From Bagarius yarrelli (taxonomy: Eukaryota > Chordata > Actinopteri > Siluriformes > Sisoridae), in contig VCAZ01000049.1 of the NCBI GenBank assembly GCA_005784505.1, positions 248,001 through 312,000 of the forward strand: DNA of 64,000 nt, read 5' to 3'. The position numbers and the translations under genes were made by a program. Positions 39,071-48,624 of the stretch are shown here, piece by piece (position 1 is the stretch's first letter; every line of letters starts with the position of its first letter). The notes under the pieces are model-generated. The model saw nothing but the letters and a program-made list of their open reading frames with translations. It did no database searches and had not been told where the DNA came from.

Positions 39071-39209
39071 CTTTTAACCATGTCCTTGAAATACAAGCTG
39101 CAGGAAGCTAGAACATTTTGATGGACTTCAAACTCTTTGCCTTGAACAATTATTTTCAGGTCTGTAAATTCTTTCATTCGGCGCTGCTGGTTCAATTCTT
39201 TCAACATTT
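39071..39209 (-). CDS. klhl29: klhl29 coding exon 4 (start of BTB domain)
   Basis: This 139-base exon encodes about residues 318-363, starting MLKELNQQRRMKEFTDLKII. It carries the first half of the BTB/POZ fold: the FTDL segment with the conserved Asp, the VQGKEFEVHQ strand-turn with the conserved His, and the NVLASCSLYFKDM helix. In the family this domain dimerises and docks on Cullin-3. The acceptor is TACAG|AAATG. The donor is AAAAG|GTTTGC, which has T at +3 instead of the usual purine but is the only site that keeps frame and matches the family boundary. The open frame runs past both splice sites, so the ATG of a longer minus-strand ORF upstream is not meaningful. Confidence 0.95.
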
Positions 39210-39519
39210 CTGTAGAACAAAAGAAAGAACACAAATAGCAATTTAAATTGAGGGTGTGAAAAGTGATTAAATGAGTGAAATAGAATCGTTTGTTTGTGTA
39301 TCTAAAGAGCTGAAAAAGATGAAGGAGTATGTGGAATAAAAAAAAAGTCAAATATACAGCGAGAGGTTCGTGCAACAGACGAAAAACAGAAGGTCAACAT
39401 TAGAAAGAGGTTTTTGATTACACATCTAAAAAAAAACATACAAAATGGTTTCAAATGTTTAATCTTAGGGAAACTTTGTGATTTAGCCTGGATTGATATA
39501 TTCAGTGGCCTAAAATGGT

Positions 39520-39620
39520 AAAAGAAAGAAAGAAAAAAAAGAGAGAAAGAAAGAAAGAAAGCATCAAAAAAGAATAAAAGAAATTAAGCATCAAAAAAGA
39601 AAGAAAGAAAGAAAGAAAGA
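39520..39620. repeat. (GAAA)n tract
   Basis: GAAA units in two runs, separated by a repeated 'aagcatcaaaaaagaa' segment. Confidence 0.9.
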
Positions 39621-39682
39621 AATCACATTGTATAAATACACACTGCATTGTACTATGCACTATATTAACTACTTCTTACAAT

Positions 39683-40095
39683 TAGGGATGCACTGATACT
39701 GAGCTGATGTACTTGCACCCGGAACCAAAGACCGATACCACTTGTGACAGCATTAAAAGAACTTTCAGTGCACAAAGACTCCGGCAGCAACAGCAGAATG
39801 TCAGGCTCAGCAGTGTAAAAATATTTCCAAATTAAGGAAGACAACCTACGAATTGTAGACTGCAAACTTTGTTCCACAAAAATATCATCAGATAAGACAT
39901 CTGAAATTAAAACACAAAACTGAGCATGGAGCAACTGACCCTGTAGCAAATTCTTGCTAGGCAAGAGAAAATAGCAAGAAATAACTCGAGAGCCAAACAA
40001 ATAATCCACATCCCAAAAAAGTATCTGCAAGTACCAGGAAAAAAATATTTGTACTCGTACTCAGCTTTTAAAAAAATTGTATCGGTGTATCCCTA
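39683..40095 (+). mobile_element. hAT-type transposon relic with BED-finger remnant
   Basis: Starts 'tagggatgcactgatac' and ends 'gtatcggtgtatcccta', an inverted pair typical of fish hAT elements. The flanking octamers cttacaat and ctaacata agree at five positions, so an 8-bp duplication may have decayed. Inside, the plus strand reads KYFQIKEDNLRIVDCKLCST (about 39815-39875), the front of a BED zinc finger as found at the N-terminus of hAT transposases. The rest of the transposase is deleted. Confidence 0.75.
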
Positions 40096-41299
40096 CTAAC
40101 ATACTAATGTGTGGTGTTTTTTTATTTTATTTATTTATTTTTTTTATAACTGCAGTGCTGGTGCCAGATTTGTTAGGCTACTAAATAATTACTACAACAT
40201 GACTGCTCAGGGAGACATTTCCTGGTCTGGTACTGAATGTTCTGTTCTGTCAGGGTTAATTCAAGAATATTTTTTTATTTTAAATGAAGCCCCGCTGGCC
40301 TTCGAATTTTAAGCCAACATAATTCTGTAGAATGGTGTTATAATGAATCTTTAAATGTTCATGTTAAATACTTGACTATAATTCCTTTGCAGTTAATGGA
40401 GTATGTAAGTGATAGACATCTTCCCTGATGGACCTCTAGCAAGCCTGTAATAACTTTCCGCCTTTCCTTTATCAGCCTGTAAGAGATTTCTCCAAACTCC
40501 TGATGGTATCTGGTGCTGGATCTCTCGGGTAGTGACAGAAAATTCATATCTTAGTAACGCTCTTTAATATATCAATAGCCACATCCTGTAGCGTGCTTGG
40601 GAGCTGTGCATTGTTTTTTCCCCTAATGATGTCTCTATATTAAAAACCATAACAGGCAAAACGTGCCATTTCAGTGATTTTAACCAGAGAATTGTTGTTG
40701 GTACCAGACAGGTTGTTTAAATATTTCCAACTTCACACAGAATTGTACATAAAACATAACATAAAATCATTTTGAAGAATCATCTTGTTGATAAGGGAGT
40801 CCAGGTTGAGAAGCCAGGAGGGCTACCATAACTCAAATAATTCATTTTTACAGTTCTAGATGCTTTGAGATGCCTTTCAACAGGGTGGTTATGTTACAAG
40901 TTTACAGAGCTGGACCAGTCTATTCATTTTCCTAAGACCTCCTCCACCAGTGCTGATTACTAAATGTTTGGGCTTTTTACTGTAATCTCTAAAGACTGTG
41001 TGTGTGTGAAAACCCCGACAGTTTTTAAAACACTTACAGCAGCGCATCTAGAGTTTCCAAGAGTTTGTTGTAAACATTAACTCAAGCTCTTGACCTGTAT
41101 ATGCTAAATCATGCACGGTGCCCCTACTACATGATTGGCTGAATGGATAAGAGCAGGAAAGTGTACAGGTGTTTCTGAAGTGGATGTTGAGTACATATAC
41201 TGCTGTTTCAATTTAAATGCAGGTTATTGGAGTACAGAACTAGAGAAAATAAATACATAAAAGAGATAAATAGACACACACACACACCTGGCCATCATA

Positions 41300-41600
41300 T
41301 CTGTATGCTTTTTAAGCATCCTTTGGTGGAAAGGTTTTCCACTAGACGTTAGAGTGTGACTGTGGAGATTTGCTCATTCAGCCACAAAATAATTAGTGAG
41401 ATCAGGCACTTGTGTTGAGTGACAAGGTCTGGGGTGCAGCCAGCATTCCAGTTTATTCGAAACATGTTGGGTGGGGTTAAGGTCAGGGTTCTGTGTAGAA
41501 CACTCAAGTTTTTTCACACCCACTATAACACACCTTATTATCGTTTAGCTCAGAGGCTTTGTTCACATGGGCATTGTCATGCTGGGGTAAGAGTATGGGG
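41300..41600 (-). mobile_element. Tc1-like transposase fragment, antisense
   Basis: The plus strand reads 'catgttgggtggggttaagg' then 'tcagggttctgtgtagaaca', the complement of the region coding the SPDLNPxEH motif. It is followed by 'gggcattgtcatgctggggt', the complement of the QHDNAPCH-type region. Both fit a Tc1-like transposase on the minus strand. No termini were found. Confidence 0.6.
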
Positions 41601-41697
41601 TTGTTATTTCCAGTGATGGGAAATACTAATGCTCAAGCATATGGTGACATCTTACACAACTGTGCGCTTCTAACCTCGTGGCTACAGCCAGGGGTCG

Positions 41698-41737
41698 TAT
41701 GTATGTATGTATGTATTTATGTATCTATGTATCTATG

Positions 41738-41806
<69 letters not shown>

Positions 41807-41822
41807 CTCTCTTTCTATCTGT
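41698..41822. repeat. (GTAT)n/(CTAT)n tetranucleotide tract
   Basis: GTAT units grade into about 17 CTAT units and then CTGT variants. The open frame over it is an artefact of the repeat. Confidence 0.95.
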
Positions 41823-43317
41823 CTATCTGTACATGCATACAGTAAATATATATAAAATAAGGACAAAATCCCTACACTGTCTTCCTCCACTTTTTTTCAG
41901 AATGTTCATCTATCGCATTTTTTAACAATTAAACCAAACTGTTTGGCAAACCCTGACATCAAATTTCATCTCTACATTAGCACTACATATTCCCCTTAAT
42001 TCAAAAGAACTTACATTCCTAAAAGGACGATATATTAATGTCCTTACAAAAGTAAAGGGACATATGTGATCATCTGTGTAAAACGATCCTTGTTAATTTG
42101 ACCGTGGTGTGTGACTAGCATGTCGGCTAATTATTTTCTATTTAAGTGGGTCACTGTTCTCTGGAGGAGGACCTACCATTAACCAGCTCAAGCTATTCTT
42201 ACTAAGAAAAAATTATATTAAAATTAAATTCCTGAATGAAAAAAAGTCACTAACATAAATAGACCATGGCCTTTAAAAAAATGACAATATTTCACATGAC
42301 TACTAATAAAAATGCATGAATGTTTTTTCATACCTGGCTGTGTAATAAAGGATGCACACAGATACAGTACAGTCTACAGGGAGTGCACTTTGCGCTCAGT
42401 TTAACTAGAGAGAATGCTGAAGTTGGGAAATGTGTCCTTTGAGCACAAAGGCGTGCTGAACTGAGAACAATAGAAGCACAGATATGGGGATGAAACACAC
42501 TCAAAAGCGCTCTCGCTAGTAGGAGACATGCGAGGATAAAGTCAGAATAAATGAATGCAAACACTGTTTACAAAGAGCCTTAGAGCTTGCTGAATGAAAC
42601 CATTCTTTTTCTCTGTAGCTCTTCCAATTAACCACAAAGCGGGGTCTACAGATAGGCGCAATGCCTGAGGCCAGGACAAGATAGATTTGATGCCCTTTTA
42701 TGGTTTTTTTTTTGTAGCAATTGTCTTAAACTTTATAAATAGCCTATACACCTGTTTAAATTGCAGGTTTTTGTGCTGAAAAAAATAGAAACGAAGATAC
42801 ATTTTGTCAGCTCTCTCAACACCTTTAACAATAGCAGCCAACAAAATGCAAGTTAGAGAACAGATGGGAAAGTTATGTTTTAGTGTAAGATTTATAGGCC
42901 TGTCATCACTGAAGTGATTCTAATTTACTTTAATAAAAAGCTGGATCTATAGGGTTATTTTAGCATCATCTCTGTAAAGCATAACAGAACCCCAGATGTA
43001 AAAAAGTAACCATCTGAAGAGAGTTACGAAACAATTCTTGAAACATTACAGGCCAATATGGTATTTTATCATTGATAAGTGAAGAAAATATGGCGCCAGA
43101 ATAAAATAACCAAGAACAGGACATCCATCCAAAGTTGACAAAAGGCTTAGAAGAAAACCTATTAGAGAAACTGCCAAGAGACCTATTGAAATACAATCTC
43201 TCGGATTTTATAGATGCCTGGGCTGTAGGGTGGCCGGGACGAAGGTCCTACTCACAAAAACAAAAAAAAGCTCACCTAAAATCACCCCAAAATTATGTGA
43301 GAAACGTGCTGTGGAAT

Positions 43318-43840
43318 AAAGTTGCACGATATTCAAAAATATTGACATTGCGATATTTAGTGTTTCCGCGATATATATTGCCACCTAAAAAGAAATTCAC
43401 CAGATGACTCTAACAGCTCTATTTGAAAGGACTTGGTTATTTTATAATAATTGGGGTAATGTTGTAGGGGAGTGCGTCTGTGTAAAATATAATACACAAA
43501 TTATAAGCATAAATAAATAAAACAGAATAAAAGATGTTTTTCTAGATTTTCATATACAGAAATTGAATAATCAAATGTAAAATCACATTTGTCACAAATT
43601 TGTTAAAGCTACAAAAATGACTTTGATCTTGCGTCCAAATGCTTTAAACTTACAGGCCTAAAAACATGTGCTGAAATGTTGAACTTTCAATCGATTATTT
43701 AAACTTTGCAATTAATTCACAAATCATAGGTTCTAAACTGTGTTACAGTCGACTATAATCTCTACTTGACATTACACATCCTGTAATATTGCAAACTTTA
43801 TGATGTTGATTATGAAATGATATATGGTGCAGACCCACTA
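43318..43840. mobile_element. non-autonomous inverted-terminus element, hAT-like
   Basis: The left end 'gttgcacgatattcaaaaat' and the right end 'gatatatggtgcagacccac' are loosely inverted (TGCACGATAT against TGCACCATAT). The 'gcgatat' repeats near the left end are common in fish hAT-related elements. No coding trace. Confidence 0.5.
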
Positions 43841-43883
43841 TGGGACGAAGACAAAAATATAAAAAATTAATAGTTATATAATG

Positions 43884-43884
<1 letters not shown>

Positions 43885-43916
<32 letters not shown>

Positions 43917-43917
43917 T
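43885..43917. repeat. (ATA)n trinucleotide tract
   Basis: About eleven AAT/ATA units just outside the right end of the hAT-like element. Confidence 0.9.
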
Positions 43918-44599
43918 TTGTAAATAATTTAATATGTTTCATGCAAGAACTAAAGGAAAAAAAACTAAAGTTTTTGTAAAATAATAACCAAAAGCACAAA
44001 TTAGCAAAAAAAAATTAAACAATAGTTTGAAAGAAGATTAACATTTTCTATATTTCATCATTTAGCAGACATCTTATCGGAAAAACATGTGGAATTAATG
44101 AGGGCTGTGCACAAAGATTCCTTTGCAATAACAGATTTGGAGAATTTTGTGTAATGGAAAAACCGAAAAAAGATAATGCTAAATTGGAGATAAGACGTGT
44201 GCTGTATTAAGGAAAATGTTCCACAATAAAAATTAGTTCGTAACCAGTTAATGTACGTTCTTTACTCCCTAAAATTTCAGTGTCCTATTATACATTATTA
44301 TAGCTTTTCCTCAGGCACTTGAACTTGACCTCAATTTTACCTGCTCCTCGAAATAATTTAATGTCAAATCCTTGATATTTCTGCAGTCCAACACAAAAGA
44401 AATTTAGATATTTGTGTGTGTGTGTAAACTCTGTAAACCTTACTGTGCAAACATCTCTTTTGGGAAATTAAAACAGTCTACCATGTCTCAAGCTGTTTCA
44501 ACAGATTCCTATCTATTGAATGTTTCACCACAAATAAAAAAGATTGCATCATCTGAAGTGAAGCAAAATACTAATATTGTAACAGATTTGTGTTATGTA

Positions 44600-45718
44600 C
44601 AACGGATAAATAAAGTCTACATACTTCTGTTAAAACGGCAGGCTTTTGTGTTGTAAAAACCGTTTCACCCTCAACATAATGTAAAAAAAAGTGGAAGATA
44701 AGAAATAAAAAATAAGAACAGGAATAAGAAGAATAAGAAATATGAAAAAGTTGCAAGAAACTTGTGGTTTGTGCACTATTTTATTTTATTACTAGTGATA
44801 TGCTAAAAATGTTCAAGCGTAGTTACCACCAATCTATCATTAAATTAATCCATTTTGATTAACATTAAATAAAGATCAGCTATTTCTGTAGAAATTTCTT
44901 TACGTCACTTTGAGACTAGGTACAAAAACAGCTTACAATGCACACATGCTAACTCACTTATAGAAATCTATCGGACAGTGACTATTTAAGCATAAACAAA
45001 TGAATAAATTGGTAGATCAGTGGTTAGGATGTTAGACTGCTATTTGAAAGAACCTCTAACCTGTGAGATAAATGTTAGTTGCTCTGGATAAGAACAAATG
45101 AAATAAATGTAAATAAATCTACATGAAACACTTTAAAGACCGTTAATAACAAACAATATATGAAAAATCTGGTCACCAGATTAAAATCTCTTCAAAACAA
45201 GACTAAAACTTACCAAGGGATCTACAGCGACACTATATGTTAATATTTTCTCTAAAATCTATTAACTACAGATTACTCTCTGTATGTGACAACATTGTTT
45301 GTGTTTAACATGGGTTACAGGTAGGGCAGGTAGGGCGACCAGAGGGAGCCTATTTTCCAAAAAAACACCCCAAAGCATTAAAATTGAAAAGATCACCACA
45401 CCCACACACCATCTTGCTTTATGGATGCTTTTCTTTGGCCTGAACTGAGGCTTCTATAAAAATGCGAGCAAATCTCAATAGCTACAAAGGTCAGTTATTT
45501 TTTGTGACTTTTCTGCTAGAAAACAGAAGATGAAAAGGAATTTTACCTTTTGCACCACACTGAGCCAAAGTACACATCCACATCAACAAGGGAATGTCTC
45601 CCCCAACAGTAGATCAATGCTAGACAGTTCATGACATCATTTATCTTGGTTTCTTCTGATTTTTTATTTTCCCAAACCTGCTCTGCTTACAGGGGTGTGT
45701 AGACTTTTTTATCCACTG
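44600..45718 (+). mobile_element. Tc1-type transposon relic with a nested SINE
   Basis: Left terminus 'aacggataaataaagtctac' and the complement of the right terminus 'cagtggataaaaaagtctac' are matching imperfect inverted repeats, with TA at 44598-44599 and 45719-45720. Inside, about 45400-45620 keeps traces of a transposase on the plus strand, including an EPKYTSTSTRE-like remnant of the QDNDPKH region. A SINE at 45009-45112 interrupts it. Far diverged and inactive. Confidence 0.75.
45009..45112 (+). repeat. SINE family A, internally deleted, nested in a Tc1 relic
   Basis: Head 'ggtagatcagtggttagga' is followed by the tail 'gttgctctggataagaacaa' and TGTAAAT. The middle of the element is missing. 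It lies inside the Tc1 relic at 44600-45718, so it inserted later. Confidence 0.7.
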
Positions 45719-47806
45719 TAAATGGTTGTACTAAAATGTTCAACATTGAAAGTCCTTAATAAACTTTCTATTTAAAAGAGTAGGCATGTTGTCGGTGGTG
45801 CTTAAGTCGTGGTAATTTAGTTGTATCAGCTTCACACACACATTTAATGTACTAAAACAAGAACTGCTCATTAAAAGTGATAAAATGTAAAGATTTTCCT
45901 CTGCTTGGGGCACAGACAACAATCTAGCAAATGAATCTAAGATTTACAAGCAAGCTCTTTATTCAGATGTTGTTTACTAAATTAGCTGCACTGCCTTCTG
46001 GCATAATACAATTACAGAACAGACCAAGACAAAGTATTAAACCATTTGCACATCGTTTTAATAAAATATATTATATTATATTATTATAACTATTTAAAGT
46101 TGAGGTGCATAAATATGTTTTCGAAGAGAAAAAACATGATTTGGGTACATTGTGGCACAGAGAAACAAGTATATTTCACATTAGATTCAGTATTTGAATA
46201 TTTTATTCGACCGGTAGCTCTGACTATTAGTCCTATTTTTTTTTTTTTTTTTGTCTAGATTAGGCTTGATTGTTATATCTGACGTATTTACTGCAGGCTT
46301 GTTTGTTACTTTTTTCACACAAAAAGTGCTCTTCATTAAAAACGCTACAAAACAATATTAATGAATATTTGTTTACGCTGCTAATCCGCCAAAATCTCTG
46401 AGCTCTCTGACTGTCAGGGGTTATAATCAGTGCTTCAGTAGTGGACAGCGGGTCAGTGGCTGAAAAATGTGCTAAAGAAGCAAAGACCTGAAACCTTACA
46501 GTGGAAGCCTGTTTGGAGTGGGCTGTTGCTCTGGATTCTATAATGTGCTTTTGTTATTTTATTTCCCGCTGAACAACTTACTCCCGCTAACACACATTAT
46601 TATGAACAAGGAAACAGACCATTAATAAAAATTGCAATTCATTTGCCCTATCGTCCAAATTAATGAGCTCCTCCACTTGCTTTGCTTTAATCACAGACAG
46701 CAGAATTGAGTCTGTCAAAAAGGTCAAGTTGGTTTCCTGTTTTTGTGTTTCCAATTATTAGCTTAGCATTTGAATTGTACTGTATCACAGGTGCGTCTCT
46801 GTGGTCTACATACTTTTGTATAGACATTTTCAGCTGTATTGTATAGACCTGCATTTTCGCTTTACTCTGACACCTCAAGAACCTCTGGGAGCTCATGAAT
46901 GAACTTAAGGGATCTTAAAGACAGCGATGATGATCTATCGAACGGACCTTCCATTCTCAGTGACAAGCTGATAAGTAGAGAGCAAATCTGCTCTGTGTCT
47001 TCACAACGCTCCCTCTACAGAAGATTAATATTACTAGTGATGCAACATGACATGCAATTTAAAGAAGAGGCAGTGGAACAGATTTTTTTTGCCTTTAGCT
47101 CAGCAAAATATCTAGATTTTACCATCGAACAAAAGTGTAGCTTAGCTAGTGGTGCCACACATTCCATACTGATTACATGGCCAACTGCGCTCCAGTTGTT
47201 AAATGTAAGCTAGGCAAGAAATCTTTTATTTATTGCACCTTAGATGGAAAGCAGAAAGATAAATCGAGCTCTCCAGTTTCTGCAACATCACAGATAGCTG
47301 CACATAATATACAAATTATTATGGTAAAATCTGGATAATATCCATACACATGTACTTACTGCTTTTTAAATGGTGAAAATTCCGCACCACGAAGTAAAAA
47401 CACGGGAAAAAAAAAAGAAATATATAAAATACACAGTCCACCACCTTTACTACTACTGAATGTCAAACACATTAATCATTAAGGCACTTGTTTGCTGAGC
47501 AAACTGCAGAATATTGCAGAAGCTAACCCTAAAACTTCATGGAGTTATCATAATAGGGTTAGGGTGGACAAAAAAAGATGTAAAAAAAAGTAGAGTGCAT
47601 TTATCCGCTTGAAGAAGGAGATGAATGAGAGCATTTATTGAGGGCGATAGTCAAGAAAGTAATAAATGTATGAGATTATCAGCTGTTTCCGGACTGAGAA
47701 AGCATGTTTTCCCAGGGTTTTTGCTTCATCATTAACAAGCCACATTCTCAGAAAAACAAAACAGCTTAAACTTTAATTTCAAACTTGAAGCGGAGGACAA
47801 TTTTAC

Positions 47807-48340
47807 CTTTAGGATGCCAAGGGTCTGTGAACTCATACTTTCCCATGCCGACTGTGCGAAGCATCTGCAAGCCATTGGCAGTTTCTTGAGTGGTGCAACC
47901 ATTGGTAGGAGGAGGATGTAAAGCTGCTTGTCCATTTATCATCGGGACACTGCTGGTTAGTGTGGTAGATGGCTGCACCATGGGGTGAGTGAGATGGCCA
48001 TTGCCCAGCATTGTTTGGCCGGTCTGAGTGACTTGGCATACTCCAGGCATTGGGGACATGGCAATAGGAGGTAGGCCAGTGAGTCCCAGTGTCTGACTGT
48101 GCACATTAAGCACATTAACCATGTTGGAAAGTGTCTGTGAGGGTGGTTGGGTCAGCTGATAATGTGAGGATAGAAGCGGGTGAGGTGGGGGCACTGAAGT
48201 TTGAAGGGGAGGAGTGGCACCTATTATAGGGGCCTGGACAGTCACTCCCTGGCTGTAAACTGGCGGTTGGGGAATGCCGTAGGTATGGGAAAGAAGATTT
48301 GCCTGGCTCACTGTGGGCACTGTTGGGGGCCATAGCTGAC
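47807..48340 (-). CDS. klhl29: klhl29 coding exon 3 (Pro-rich N-terminal region)
   Basis: This 534-base exon encodes about residues 140-317. It is strongly biased to Pro, Ser, Thr, Gln and Leu, with blocks such as HTYGIPQPPVYSQG, VQAPIIGATPP and LTQPPSQTLSNMVNV that parallel the N-terminal region of vertebrate KLHL29. It ends with a conserved lead-in to the BTB domain (LQMLRTVGMGKYEFTDPWHP). Acceptor CTCAG|GTCAGC and donor AAAG|GTAAAA both keep phase with their neighbours. It is separated from exon 2 by only 136 bases, the shortest intron found. No signal peptide, membrane segment or catalytic motif is visible. The long N-terminal extension is unusual among KLHL proteins, most of which start near the BTB domain. 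Confidence 0.95.
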
Positions 48341-48476
48341 CTGAGGAGAAGAAGACAATATGGCACATATAACAAAAAAAAATGTCCATTTTAAAGATGG
48401 CGAAGGTAACATTGATTAAAAATGACATGCAGGGTTTGCAACAACAGGGTTTCCAAAATCCATTGGCATTCTTTAC
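48341..48476. other. klhl29 intron 2 (136 bp)
   Basis: Very short intron between exons 2 and 3. Its length is not a multiple of three. Reading on from exon 2, the frame meets TAA after roughly 28 codons, so retention would truncate the protein before the BTB domain. Confidence 0.85.
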
Positions 48477-48624
48477 CTGTATTATCTTTTTCCCTCAGTT
48501 GTTTGCTTGGGGGTTCGTCTGTGTCCCAGGGAGTTGTCTGGTTAATAGGTGTCTGTCCCCATCTGACACTGGGTGCCAGAACAGGTCCGGCAGTTTGGTT
48601 CTCTATTACTGCATGTGCTGAGAC
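48477..48624 (-). CDS. klhl29: klhl29 coding exon 2 (conserved linear motif)
   Basis: This 148-base exon encodes about residues 91-139. It was too short and too embedded to stand out as an open frame, and was found from the minus-strand peptide RWGQTPINQTTPWDTDEPPS, nearly identical to the mammalian KLHL29 motif as I recall it. The donor is ACAG|GTAAAG and ends with one base of a split Gly codon, matching the phase of the next exon. The acceptor is ambiguous: AAAG|CAG or CAG|GTC are both in frame, so the exon may begin at 48627 or 48624. The first half (VSAHAVIENQTAGPV) is poorly conserved. The second half is rich in Trp, Pro and acidic residues and looks like a protein-binding linear motif rather than a folded domain. 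Confidence 0.92.

Larger units (their letters stand above)
39210..47806. other. klhl29 intron 3 (8.6 kb)
   Basis: Repeat-rich: a GAAA-type tract (39520-39620), a hAT relic (39683-40095), a Tc1-like fragment (41300-41600), a (CTAT)n tract (41698-41822), a bell-shaped inverted-terminus element (43318-43840), an (ATA)n tract (43885-43917) and a Tc1 relic (44600-45718) with a nested SINE. The block 46380-46720 lacks repeat hallmarks and could be conserved non-coding DNA. Confidence 0.8.

Noticed and set aside
41698..41822. CRISPR-like regular repetition
   Set aside because: A four-base microsatellite without unique spacers, in a vertebrate genome.
41559..41925. Open frames rich in Tyr, Leu, Ser and Ile
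   Set aside because: Translation of the CTAT tetranucleotide tract and adjoining Tc1 fragment.
47560..47580. Telomere-like 'agggttagggt'
   Set aside because: Fewer than two units; not an interstitial telomeric array.
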